From contig NZ_CP035280.1 in the NCBI RefSeq assembly GCF_004103695.1, forward strand, positions 1,984,001-2,048,000: DNA of 64,000 nt, in the 5' to 3' direction. The stretch comes from Clostridium sp. JN-9 (GTDB lineage: Bacteria > Bacillota > Clostridia > Clostridiales > Clostridiaceae). The notes under the pieces are model-generated. The model was not told the DNA's origin, made no database searches, and was given only the letters and a program-made list of their open reading frames with translations. Shown piece by piece: positions 42,202-51,196 of the stretch (positions are counted from its first letter, which is position 1; every line of letters starts with the position of its first letter). A program made the translations under genes and the position numbers.

Positions 42202-44166
42202 TTAAATGACTTTAATTTTTATGCTGCACATATTATCTAAAGCAGCATATGCAATGTTCTTTGCAGCCAGCTTTTGACCATACCCATAGGATACAAATGA
42301 GTCCTGAATTGAATATTTACTGCTGCACTGTAATGCTATTTTTATGCCATTTCTGCTTAATACTATTTTGTCAGGCTTTTCTTCTATTTCTACTCCATAG
42401 TCAAGCTGAAAATTTACAAAAGCATTGCTTACTTTATTGCCAATAAGATTATCTGTTATAATTAATTCATTTTTTAAAAGGTTTATTTTTCTTTCATGGA
42501 TAGCACCGCATTTTTCTTTATAACCATAGTGCAGGCCGTGGAAATTCTCATCATTGAATAAAGTGCATTTTCCAAAGCTTTGTTCCTTCATATAAAATAA
42601 ATCATATTTACTGAAATCATTCTGTTCAAAATTATTAATATATAATGTGTTGTGCATTTTTGTGCTTCTGAATAGATTTCTCATTTTATAATCTGCAGTA
42701 TAAATATATGCTCCTGCATCAATTATAAAGTCCTGTCCATCCACATTTAATTCTATGCTTAGCTGATGATTATGGATATGTCCCCCCTGCCCTCCGGCAT
42801 AAATCTGGCCGCATGTTACTATGCAGTAAAATCTATTATTTCTTAAAATGTAGTAACCCCCTGTATCATAGGCTTTGGATGACAGCTTAAAATTTTCATG
42901 TACTGCTTTAAAGCTGCCCATGGTCCAAATGGCATCCTCACTGTGATATCTTCCCATGGTTTTGAAGTCATCTCTATTAAAATATTCACCTGCAACAGCT
43001 AGAACGTTACTAAAATCTCTTTTGTTCCACTGTGAATAATTGGATAAAATTAAAAATCTGCCGTCATCAGCATCACCTATAACTGGGGAAAGTCCATTGG
43101 GTTTTGTTATATTCATTAAAAATTCGCACATTTTCTCAAGTTTTGTCATATAATCCTTTGAGAAATATATATGATTTTTATTGCAGAATATTGTGGTAAT
43201 TAGAAATATTTCTGTCACCAGTCTGTGATATGAAGTTGAGCCTTCGTAATCTGTGCCATCCTCATTAATCTGCCTTTGTATTTCATTTTCAAATCCTCTC
43301 AGTCCAAACCTTAGCCACTTTAGACAAATATCGGGTGCTGCCTGGTTACATTCGACATGACAAATATCGGGTGCTGCCTGGTTACATTCGACAAAATATA
43401 GTCCAAGCCATATGAGTCCTGCCAGGTCTGATAAGTAGTGATTAGTGTTGTACTGCTGTTGATTTTCTAGATTTTTATATATAAATTTTCCATGGGTATA
43501 TAATAAGTTATTAAATTTATTCCAAAAGTCTTTGCCAATGCTTAGTGACCCACTGAAAAAATAATATGCACAAATTAAATTTACTGCCCTTATGGATACA
43601 TCCATGGTACATGTCCAATTAACACTGCATTCCACAGGATTTTGCTCTATCCAATCCTGTACTTCTTCTTTAAATTCTTCAGCATACTTTTCATCATTGG
43701 TTATCCAGTATGCCTTGCCCAGTGTAAATAAATGCTGAAACCTTGAAAGCTCCCAGGGAACCTTCACATCAGCATTGTTATTTAAATCAACTATTTTTAT
43801 ATCCTTATAAAATTTACTTTCCCATTTAAATCCTGTTTTAAAATCCTCATTCCAGGGCAGTTTTTCACCTAAATATATATCACCTGAGCCTAGAAGATTA
43901 AATTCATGGCTGCATATTTTGCCAGCTGAATTAATTATTTCACTGCAAAGGTGTAGATTGTTTAATTCGGAAACAAAATAATCCTTATTGTTTGGATTAT
44001 ATAAAAAGCTGCAGTTAGGTTTATAACAAGTGAAAAAATAAGTTTCCATGACAATTGGATTATTCTTCATTTTTATTTTTCTGATACTGTATAAAATTTT
44101 ATTATATAGCTTTCTTACTGCCTTCTTAAGGGTTAAATTTCTTAATTTTATAATCATATTTAACAT
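42202..44166 (-). CDS. heparinase II/III-family protein with in-frame REP insertion
   Basis: 654 aa. The N-terminal half is an alpha-helical toroid (FKWESKFYKDIKIVDLNNNADVKVPWELSRFQHL, YNTNHYLSDLAGLIWLGLYF). The C-terminal part is the beta-sandwich lyase domain (GQGGHIHNHQLSIELNVDGQDFIIDAGAY), with the histidine and tyrosine pattern of uronic acid lyases. It probably trims the exported polymer, though no signal peptide is seen. After GLYF two tandem 12-residue units VECNQAAPDICH/L interrupt the toroid; they are encoded by two REP copies (43332-43392). The frame is kept and the gene is not broken. AGGTG precedes the ATG. Confidence 0.85.
   Translation of the reverse strand: MLNMIIKLRNLTLKKAVRKLYNKILYSIRKIKMKNNPIVMETYFFTCYKPNCSFLYNPNNKDYFVSELNNLHLCSEIINSAGKICSHEFNLLGSGDIYLGEKLPWNEDFKTGFKWESKFYKDIKIVDLNNNADVKVPWELSRFQHLFTLGKAYWITNDEKYAEEFKEEVQDWIEQNPVECSVNWTCTMDVSIRAVNLICAYYFFSGSLSIGKDFWNKFNNLLYTHGKFIYKNLENQQQYNTNHYLSDLAGLIWLGLYFVECNQAAPDICHVECNQAAPDICLKWLRFGLRGFENEIQRQINEDGTDYEGSTSYHRLVTEIFLITTIFCNKNHIYFSKDYMTKLEKMCEFLMNITKPNGLSPVIGDADDGRFLILSNYSQWNKRDFSNVLAVAGEYFNRDDFKTMGRYHSEDAIWTMGSFKAVHENFKLSSKAYDTGGYYILRNNRFYCIVTCGQIYAGGQGGHIHNHQLSIELNVDGQDFIIDAGAYIYTADYKMRNLFRSTKMHNTLYINNFEQNDFSKYDLFYMKEQSFGKCTLFNDENFHGLHYGYKEKCGAIHERKINLLKNELIITDNLIGNKVSNAFVNFQLDYGVEIEEKPDKIVLSRNGIKIALQCSSKYSIQDSFVSYGYGQKLAAKNIAYAALDNMCSIKIKVI
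43332..43392 (+). repeat. REP pair inside a coding region
   Basis: Full cores at 43332-43356 and 43368-43392, 36 nt apart (12 codons). Each is preceded by GACAAATAT. Antisense to the repeat, the lyase gene translates it as VECNQAAPDIC. Confidence 0.95.
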
Positions 44167-44184
44167 TTATTACACCTATTAATT

Positions 44185-45318
44185 TTAAATATGCTTTTCA
44201 GTTTCTCTAAATCTTTTTTCCCAGGTATTTTCCCTTGAAAAATTAATATTTTTTTCTCTATTTATATTCTTATTTTCAATAGCCTGCTCAATGTTACTGC
44301 AGAACTCACTGTAATTTTCTGATATATAGGCAGCACTTTTAATATAATTTATTTCTTTAAAATTAGTGGATACCACATTCAGTCCTACACTCATATATTC
44401 ATAAAGCTTAATTGGCGCAATGGAATCAGTTACGCTGTTTATGAGAAATGGTATAATCCCAACATCACTATACTTAAGATAATTTGGTATATCTTTGTAA
44501 TGCTTTTTCCCCAATAAATGAATATTTTTAAATTCATTTAATTTACTTGTATCTATCCTGCTTGGTCCTATTAAATAAAAGCTTATTTCCTTCAGTTTGT
44601 CGGCGCAGTAAAGCACTAGATTCAAGTCAAACCAGTTGTCAATAGCACCAATATATATGCATTTTTTCCTTGTATCATTTACATATTCCTCTGGTATGCT
44701 GTATTCATCTCTTATAAAATTATTTAATTCAACTCCATTTGGCAGATAAATTAAATCCTCTCTTAAAGGCTTTTTCTTTTCCATTAAGTTATGAGATGTA
44801 ACAAATACATGATCAGCCTTTTTAATTATTTTTTCTTCAAAAAAAGCCATGGATTTACAGGATTCTTTAAACTGGCTTATGTCATCTGCACATCTGTAAA
44901 TCAGCTTATTAAAGCCTACTGTTTTTGTTAAATAATAATATTTAACATTTGTGAGCCAAAGAATATCAACATTATCAAAGCCATTATTTTTTAATGTTAA
45001 ATTTATATTGGGTACAGTTAGATTAATGCTGATTTTATTTGCCAGTCTGGTATCCAATAAAGGGAGTTTTCCATATAGTGTTAATGAAAAAGGAGCATAG
45101 CCATATATATTATTATCTAATTTGACAAATTCAGCTTTATTAAGCTCTTTTCTCTGATAATAATTTTTTTTATTTATTACCCTGGTCATTAGATTATATA
45201 CAGGGGACAGCCATAGTACTTCATAACCATTTTCTGAAAACATTTTTGCATAATGATGATTACCAACTTTAAAATCACTGTTATATTCTAAATACTCTGC
45301 CATTAATATTTTTTTCAT
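44185..45318 (-). CDS. glycosyltransferase (GT-B, group 1 type)
   Basis: 377 aa. It has the GT-B pattern of a lectin-like N-terminal half (KVGNHHYAKMFSENGYEVLWLSP) and a donor-binding C-terminal half (KYSDVGIIPFLINSVTDSIAPIKLYEYMSVGLNVVS). CIYIGAIDNWFDLNLV marks the domain start. It resembles TagH/TuaH-type teichuronic acid glycosyltransferases. Adjacent to two other glycosyltransferases in the repeat-unit part of the locus. Confidence 0.85.
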   Translation of the reverse strand: MKKILMAEYLEYNSDFKVGNHHYAKMFSENGYEVLWLSPVYNLMTRVINKKNYYQRKELNKAEFVKLDNNIYGYAPFSLTLYGKLPLLDTRLANKISINLTVPNINLTLKNNGFDNVDILWLTNVKYYYLTKTVGFNKLIYRCADDISQFKESCKSMAFFEEKIIKKADHVFVTSHNLMEKKKPLREDLIYLPNGVELNNFIRDEYSIPEEYVNDTRKKCIYIGAIDNWFDLNLVLYCADKLKEISFYLIGPSRIDTSKLNEFKNIHLLGKKHYKDIPNYLKYSDVGIIPFLINSVTDSIAPIKLYEYMSVGLNVVSTNFKEINYIKSAAYISENYSEFCSNIEQAIENKNINREKNINFSRENTWEKRFRETEKHI

Positions 45319-45321
45319 GCC

Positions 45322-46548
45322 TTATCCCCTTTTCAATATATCCTCATAAACTTTTTCAAGCTGATTTACATGATTTTCAATACTGAAATCATTTTTCCAA
45401 TAGCTTTCATAAGCATTTTTACCGTAATTTTCAGCTATATCATTATTCATAATGATTTTTATCTTTTCTTTTAAATCCTCAATATCATCAGTGTTAAACC
45501 AAAGACCAGTTTCATTATTTTTTACAAATTCTGCTGCTGCAGAAGTATCTGATATTATGCAGGGAACGCCCTTTGCCTGGGCTTCCAATACTGTAAGTCC
45601 AAGAGTTTCATACAATAATGATGGGAAAACCAATGCTCTGGCTTTTTTTAATTCATCAATAATGGTCTCCTTATCCGTCCAGCCTGTAATTCTTGCTTTT
45701 GGATAAATACCTTCTATTTCTGCCCTAAGTTCTCCATCCCCAACAAATACTGCATTTAAACTGAGTTCTTTGGCTGCCTTTGCAAATAATAAACAGCCCT
45801 TCTCTTTACTTAGTCTTCCTATATATATGAAACTGTTATTATCCTGCACTTCTACTTGTGTTTCTTTTTCAATATCAATGGGGTTTTTTACATAATAAAA
45901 ATTTGCATCTCCCGGCAAATAAGGTTTTAAAATGTTTTTGCTTTTTTCTGATATATATATATAATTTTTTATACCTGATGGTGTTAAGCCTTTGCCGCTT
46001 TGCTTCAGCTGTCTTAGTACCCTCCAGATCTTATGCATATATTTTCTTGAATCACAATTACATAGAATACACTGAGCTGACATGGGCTTTTTAGCACATA
46101 TTTCCTCAGTGTTGTAATTATAAAAACCGCCATTAGGACAAATTGTAAAATAATCATGGAGTGTTAAAACCACTTTAAAATTATTATTTATTGCTGTCCT
46201 GATTACTGATGATGATAGTGCTTTTGTCCAGGTATGAATGTGCACAATTGTATTTTCATTATTTAATTTATTTAGTAATATTTTAAATTCATTTTCAGCT
46301 CTTTTGTTCCAGATACCGGATTTAAAGGCTTCCAGTCTGTTGGGATTATTCAATATATCATATTGCCCAAGGTTCAAAACAGTGACACCGCAGCTTTGGA
46401 GCTCCTTCATAACAGGCCCAACTGCTGAAAATAAGATCACCTTATACCCCATTTTTCTAAACTCCATTGCACTGGTTAGGGCAACCTTAGAAGCTCCTCC
46501 ATTTATATAACAGTAATCGCTTACGATTACAATATTTTTCAAATGCAT
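45322..46548 (-). CDS. glycosyltransferase family 4
   Basis: 408 aa. It has NGGASKVALTSAMEFRKMGYKV at the N-terminus, a Cys-rich mid-section typical of capsular GT4 proteins (AKKPMSAQCILCNCDSRKY) and the C-terminal donor site SFIYIGRLSKEKGCLLFAKA, then FPSLLYETLGLTVLEAQAKGVP. It overlaps the next gene by ten bases. AAGGAATG precedes the ATG. Confidence 0.9.
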   Translation of the reverse strand: MHLKNIVIVSDYCYINGGASKVALTSAMEFRKMGYKVILFSAVGPVMKELQSCGVTVLNLGQYDILNNPNRLEAFKSGIWNKRAENEFKILLNKLNNENTIVHIHTWTKALSSSVIRTAINNNFKVVLTLHDYFTICPNGGFYNYNTEEICAKKPMSAQCILCNCDSRKYMHKIWRVLRQLKQSGKGLTPSGIKNYIYISEKSKNILKPYLPGDANFYYVKNPIDIEKETQVEVQDNNSFIYIGRLSKEKGCLLFAKAAKELSLNAVFVGDGELRAEIEGIYPKARITGWTDKETIIDELKKARALVFPSLLYETLGLTVLEAQAKGVPCIISDTSAAAEFVKNNETGLWFNTDDIEDLKEKIKIIMNNDIAENYGKNAYESYWKNDFSIENHVNQLEKVYEDILKRG

Positions 46549-47408
46549 TTTAAAACATTCCTTTTACATTGCTTACCCATTTGCATTCCTAGAAATCTGG
46601 CTGCGAAATTAGGTATTATGCTAAACAATGTTTTGTAATCTTTGTTTTTAACAGCCTGCTGAAAAACATATTTTGCTAATGAAAAACCGCTGTGGTTTGC
46701 ATTATAGCTTTGTAAATAGTTGTTTTCTTTAAAAAAAATCCCTGTTTCATAATACCTTTTGTAAAGCTGCCTTAAAGTGTAATTATGTGAATGAATAACT
46801 ACAGAATCAGCACAATACTGTATTCTGCAGCCATTCATAACTAATTTATAGGCCATATACATATCCTCACAAATCCTTAAATCTTTACTGTCATAGCCCT
46901 TTAGCTTTACAAATACATCCCTTTTAATGGCAGATGATGCATCAGAAAAGAAAAATGTCATTAGGCCAAGCTTTTCTGCATCCTTCTCAGTTACAATTCT
47001 TGATTTATCAGTATAATTCTTCTGCCTTATATATTTTTCAATTCCAACCCTTTCACACAGCTGCCTGCTAAAAGCTGCTTCACAGTTTCCATTAATAATG
47101 TCTTTAGTTAGATTAAACAGCCAATATTCATCTTTAATGACAATGTCCTGTGTAATAAAAACTAAAATATCACCCCTGCACATAAAAGCATATTTTTCCC
47201 TTGTTAAGCTGTGAGAAAAATCCTGTTTTTTTATTTTGTGATACTTAACATTAAGCGATTTTAAAATTTCCTCTGTATTATCATTGCTTTCAGTTAATAT
47301 ATAGTTTATTGATTCAATTTCTGCATTTTTCTGCATGAGTAAACTTAAGTTTAGATTCTCAACATATTGCTGTGCATTATATAAAGGACAAATTACAGAA
47401 ATGTTCAT
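46539..47408 (-). CDS. glycosyltransferase family 2
   Basis: About 289 aa from ATG at 47408 (GGAG six bases upstream, sharing one base with the upstream stop). The GT-A N-terminus MNISVICPLYNAQQYV, a CRGDILVFITQD nucleotide/metal segment and DLRICEDMYMAYKLVMNG (the catalytic ED motif) are all present. It is probably the first or second transferase after the initiating sugar phosphate. Confidence 0.9.
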   Translation of the reverse strand: MNISVICPLYNAQQYVENLNLSLLMQKNAEIESINYILTESNDNTEEILKSLNVKYHKIKKQDFSHSLTREKYAFMCRGDILVFITQDIVIKDEYWLFNLTKDIINGNCEAAFSRQLCERVGIEKYIRQKNYTDKSRIVTEKDAEKLGLMTFFFSDASSAIKRDVFVKLKGYDSKDLRICEDMYMAYKLVMNGCRIQYCADSVVIHSHNYTLRQLYKRYYETGIFFKENNYLQSYNANHSGFSLAKYVFQQAVKNKDYKTLFSIIPNFAARFLGMQMGKQCKRNVLKCI

Positions 47409-48715
47409 TATATTCTCCAAACCTTTATACCGTAATGCTTAGCTTCTTCCTGATTTATAACTGCTTTTGTATCAATAAACACTGCGTTTTCATCTATTAA
47501 CCTTATTATTTGCTGAAAGTCATTTAATTTAATTTCCTTCTGCCTTGCCAGTATCAGCACTGCATCTGCGTTTTTCAGTGCTTCATGCTGGGTATTTACT
47601 TTATGAGTATATTCAGTGGAAACCAAAGGATCAAAGGATGCTACATGAGCGCCTTTATTAATTAATAAGCTGCATATTTCCACTGCAGGGCTTGTTCTGT
47701 CGTCATTAGAGTAATCCTTCATAGCAAGACCAAGTACCGCTATTTTTGAATTTATTAATGCCTTTCCTTGGAGTTTCAATAGTTCTTCTGTTTTATTTAC
47801 AATAAATTTCGGCACAGCTGCATTTTTATTTCTTGAAAGCTTTAATAAATCCATGGTTACTCCCATTTCTTCAGCCTTTGGTGCTATATAATTATAGGCA
47901 TTTGGTATGCAGTAGCCTCCAACTCCTGGCCCAGGTGTTAATAGATTTACTCTTTTATGGGTGTTAGCAAGCTTTATAACTTCAAATATATCTATGCCAA
48001 GACCTTCAGTGAATCTTGCAAATTCCTGGCTCATGGCAATATTTACATCTCTTTGTACATTTTCAAAAACCTTTGAGGTTTCCACAGTTTTTATACAGCT
48101 GGCAGGTATAATTTCTGCTTTACATACTATAGAAAGCACATTTACTGCCCTTTCCATGCTTTCATTATTAACTGCTCCCACCACAGTTGGCATATGGGCA
48201 AATTCCTGGAAGGCTTTACCCTCTGCAATTCTCTCGGAAGAATAGGCCACATAGAAATCCTGCCCTGCCTTCATATCTGAATACTTTTCTAAAATTGGTA
48301 TGCAGAAATCCTCAGTAGTTCCAGGAATTACAGTACTTCTAATTATTATCAGGTGGTTTTGCTTTATATTTTTTCCTATAGTTTCACATGCGGATTGTAA
48401 ACAATCCATCTGGCATTTATTATTTTTTATATTAATTCCAACGGTAACTATTATTACATTGCTTTTTTTTACTGCACCAGCACCATCTGATGTTATGCAG
48501 TATCTCCCACTTTGTATTTCCTCAGCCAGTATGTGGTCAATGGGCAGATTATTAAACTTCTCAATATGATGAGTTATACCTGATTTTATACTGCTTACAA
48601 GATCTTCATCTGAATCCACACCTATAACAGAACAGCCGTTTAATGCAAAGCTTAATGATAACGGCAGCCCCACAAAGCCCTGGCCGAAAATACATATTTT
48701 ATTTGTTTCACACAT
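47408..48715 (-). CDS. UDP-sugar 6-dehydrogenase (WecC/Ugd class)
   Basis: 435 aa. The N-terminal NAD site is KICIFGQGFVGLPLSLSFAL. The substrate and catalytic region holds RSTVIPGTTED and TPGPGVGGYCIPNAYN with the catalytic cysteine (GGYCIP). A C-terminal domain (AVLGLAMKDYSNDDRTSPAVEI) follows. GGYCIP with this loop favours UDP-ManNAc or UDP-GlcNAc dehydrogenases over UDP-glucose dehydrogenase. A uronic acid in the polymer would fit the heparinase-family lyase encoded in the same locus. Confidence 0.88.
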   Translation of the reverse strand: MCETNKICIFGQGFVGLPLSLSFALNGCSVIGVDSDEDLVSSIKSGITHHIEKFNNLPIDHILAEEIQSGRYCITSDGAGAVKKSNVIIVTVGINIKNNKCQMDCLQSACETIGKNIKQNHLIIIRSTVIPGTTEDFCIPILEKYSDMKAGQDFYVAYSSERIAEGKAFQEFAHMPTVVGAVNNESMERAVNVLSIVCKAEIIPASCIKTVETSKVFENVQRDVNIAMSQEFARFTEGLGIDIFEVIKLANTHKRVNLLTPGPGVGGYCIPNAYNYIAPKAEEMGVTMDLLKLSRNKNAAVPKFIVNKTEELLKLQGKALINSKIAVLGLAMKDYSNDDRTSPAVEICSLLINKGAHVASFDPLVSTEYTHKVNTQHEALKNADAVLILARQKEIKLNDFQQIIRLIDENAVFIDTKAVINQEEAKHYGIKVWRI

Positions 48716-48740
48716 AGTTAAATCCCCCTATGACAGATTT

Positions 48741-48822
48741 CGGGTGCTGCCTGGTTACATTCGACACAACCGACAGACAAATTTCGGGTGCTACCTGGTA
48801 GCATTCGACGGTAGCATTCGAC
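48741..48822 (+). repeat. REP pair with a duplicated 3' end
   Basis: Cores at 48741-48765 and 48785-48809, plus an extra GGTAGCATTCGAC at 48810-48822. It ends four bases before the stop of the sugar transferase gene. Confidence 0.92.
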
Positions 48823-48826
48823 AACA

Positions 48827-49495
48827 TTAGAATGCACCTTGTCTTTTGAATACCACCGCCACAGTTTTGAAAATAATTTTTAAATCCAAAGTAATGCTTC
48901 TGTGGTCTATATAATCCATATCAAGATTCACTCTTTCCTCATAGGTGGTACTGCTTCGGCCGTTAGCCTGCCAGTTTCCAGTAAGCCCCGGCTTAACTGA
49001 TAAAAGTTTATCTCCATAAGCACCGTATTTTACAAGCTCTTTTTCAACTATAGGTCTGGGACCAACTACGCTCATGTTTCCAATTAATATATTAAAAAGC
49101 TGGGGCAGTTCATCTAAGCTTGATTTTCTTAAAAACCTGCCTGTGTTTGTTATTCTGAAATCATTTTCCAGCTTAAAATTTCTTTCAAATTCCTCTTTCT
49201 GCTCACTGGGCAGCTGCTTTAAAAGCTCCTCTGCGTCAGATACCATTGTTCTGAATTTGTATATTTTCATTACATAACCGTCCCTGCCTAATCTATTGTG
49301 TGAGAAAAAAATAGTCCCCTTGGAATCAAGTTTAATAATTATGCCAATAATTAAAAAAAGTGGTGAAAGAATTATTATGGCAATTAGAGAACTTATAAAA
49401 TCAAAAAGTCTTTTTACAAAATCATAAAAATATCTCTTTGATTTCAAGTTGTTTATTTCAGCCCATTCTTCACCATTTAATTTTTTATTGTGCAT
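48827..49495 (-). CDS. initiating undecaprenyl-phosphate sugar phosphotransferase
   Basis: 222 aa, the short form with one N-terminal membrane helix (FISSLIAIIILSPLFLIIGIII). Signature motifs are NRLGRDGYVMKIYKFRTM, LDELPQLFNILIGNMSVVGPRP and KPGLTGNWQANGRS, covering the catalytic Asp-Glu and phosphate-binding sites of the PglC/WbaP group. It transfers the first sugar-1-phosphate to the lipid carrier. An IS lies directly upstream, so its link to the kinase genes and promoter is broken. Confidence 0.92.
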   Translation of the reverse strand: MHNKKLNGEEWAEINNLKSKRYFYDFVKRLFDFISSLIAIIILSPLFLIIGIIIKLDSKGTIFFSHNRLGRDGYVMKIYKFRTMVSDAEELLKQLPSEQKEEFERNFKLENDFRITNTGRFLRKSSLDELPQLFNILIGNMSVVGPRPIVEKELVKYGAYGDKLLSVKPGLTGNWQANGRSSTTYEERVNLDMDYIDHRSITLDLKIIFKTVAVVFKRQGAF

Positions 49496-49631
49496 ATTTT
49501 ATCAGAAGTTTAGCACCTAAAAAAGTTTTAGGGCGCAGCCCGCTGATTTATATTGATTTGCTAGTATTTAATAAAAACATTGTAAAATCCGATTTCTACT
49601 GGAAATTATAAAAAAAATTTGCATAATAAAA

Positions 49632-49676
49632 GCATCCTTTTTATAATAGTTTTGCACAACACAATAGAAAGGATGC
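49632..49676 (+). other. inverted repeat before the IS transposase
   Basis: GCATCCTTT (49632-49640) pairs with AAAGGATGC (49668-49676), just ahead of the transposase ATG. It could block read-through transcription into the IS, or be a subterminal repeat. I could not define the IS termini. Confidence 0.5.
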
Positions 49677-49682
49677 CTTAAG

Positions 49683-50936
49683 ATGAATAAAAGTTATTTA
49701 AAACAAATGCTCACCTATATTAATAAAGTATACGATATAGGTGAAAAAATCAATACCTTAGAGGATAAAAAGATAAAATCTCTAGTAAAAATTTCAACAA
49801 TCACCTTTGTAGTTTTGTTTGGATTTATGCTTCAAATAAGAAGTTTCAACAGGTTAGAGCATTGGCTTAAAAAAGGTAAATTTAAAAAAGTATTACCTAA
49901 AAACACTAAAATGATTCACATTGATGCCGTTAGGCGCTGCTTAAGTGATTTTGATTTGAATGGTTTGAAAAATATTCATGATAGTATAATTAGAACTACG
50001 ATAAAAAATAAGATATTTAGAAATGGTACCATAGATGGCTTAAAGGTAGTTGCTGTAGATGGTGTAGAATTATTTGAAAGTGCTAAAAAATTTTGTGACA
50101 AATGTCTTTCACGAAAGAATAAGGATGGCACTACTCGTCATTTCCACAGATCTGTAGTTTGTACTACCGTAGGTTCGGATCCCCATGTTATTTTAGGACA
50201 AGAAATGCTTGAACCTAAGAAAGATAGTTCGAATAAAGATGAAGGTGAAATCACCGGAGGTATAAGATTAATAAAAAAATTATATCGTAAATATCACCAT
50301 TTTGCCGATATTATAGTAGCTGATGCTTTATATTGTAAATCTACTTGGATAAAAGAAGTCCTTTCAATAGGAATGAATGCAGTAGTAAGAGTTAAAGATG
50401 AGCGTCTTCTCATTGTAAAGGATGCATTAGCTCTATTTAAGCGCCGTGAGGCTGATAAGAAATGGATTGTAAAGCAGGGAAGTAAAGACTATACCAAAAT
50501 TAAAGCTTGGGATGAAGATAATTTTGAAATATCAGATCCGACTATCAAAGTTAGATTTATAAGGTTTATAGAAGAAATTCATACTGGAGATAAGGTAGAA
50601 ATTAAAGAAGGCTGGATTATAACAACAGACAAATTTGCCTCAGTAGAAACCTTGTGGAAGATAATGCACAAGAGGTGGGATATAGAAAATAATGCCTTTC
50701 ATCAGCTTAAAACAGAATGGCATTTAGATCATTGCTTTCTTCATAGCCCTACGGGCGTAGAGACAGTACTGATGTTTATAATTATAGCGTTTAATCTGAT
50801 GCAGTTATATTTTTTTAGATGTATCAGAGGTTTTAGAAAGAAACGGATGCTTCAAATAGATATTATTGAAGATATAAAAGATGAAAGATTTACTATAGAT
50901 GACAACTGGAATAATCCAATATTTAAAAAGACTTAA
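49683..50936 (+). CDS. IS4-like DDE transposase
   Basis: 417 aa, plus strand. The first acidic residue lies in VVAVDGVELFES, the second in IIVADALYCKST, and the C-terminal signature RWDIENNAFHQLK fits the Y-(2)-R-(3)-E-(6)-K box of IS4-type (DDE_Tnp_1) enzymes. The length is complete, so the element may be active. It lies between the initiating transferase and the tyrosine kinase gene, opposite to operon direction. No target duplication could be confirmed by eye. Confidence 0.88.
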   Translation: MNKSYLKQMLTYINKVYDIGEKINTLEDKKIKSLVKISTITFVVLFGFMLQIRSFNRLEHWLKKGKFKKVLPKNTKMIHIDAVRRCLSDFDLNGLKNIHDSIIRTTIKNKIFRNGTIDGLKVVAVDGVELFESAKKFCDKCLSRKNKDGTTRHFHRSVVCTTVGSDPHVILGQEMLEPKKDSSNKDEGEITGGIRLIKKLYRKYHHFADIIVADALYCKSTWIKEVLSIGMNAVVRVKDERLLIVKDALALFKRREADKKWIVKQGSKDYTKIKAWDEDNFEISDPTIKVRFIRFIEEIHTGDKVEIKEGWIITTDKFASVETLWKIMHKRWDIENNAFHQLKTEWHLDHCFLHSPTGVETVLMFIIIAFNLMQLYFFRCIRGFRKKRMLQIDIIEDIKDERFTIDDNWNNPIFKKT

Positions 50937-51056
50937 TATAAAAATAAAATTGGAAATCGATTATTAAAATTTCTTAGGGTAAGGGTAATTATAACTATTT
51001 TTTCGACATATCGGTCTGTTGATTTACCAGCCATGTAAGAAAGTACAATAAAATAC

Positions 51057-51089
51057 AATTCCAGTAAAAGTAAATCTTTTACTGGAATT
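51057..51089. terminator. bidirectional hairpin between the IS and cpsD
   Basis: A perfect 14-bp stem AATTCCAGTAAAAG/CTTTTACTGGAATT has a 5-nt loop and T-rich flanks on both sides. It may end both the transposase and cpsD transcripts. Sequence 51090-51196 shows no gene. Confidence 0.6.
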
Positions 51090-51196
51090 TAGATGCGAAA
51101 TCTCTGATATTTTATATCCCTCCTTGAATTTAAAAATACTTAATGTTTTATTTAATCCCGTTTGATGTTTTTGCATTATGTATTTTTATCCAAGGT

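Noticed and set aside
49560-50970. Terminal inverted repeats of the IS4-type element
   Set aside because: Only a 7-bp CGATTTC match could be found between the two flanks by eye, too little to claim the ends.
51001-51040. Possible further REP (CGACATATCGGTCTG) downstream of the IS
   Set aside because: Only the first bases resemble the repeat flank; the core is not recognisable, so it is not counted.
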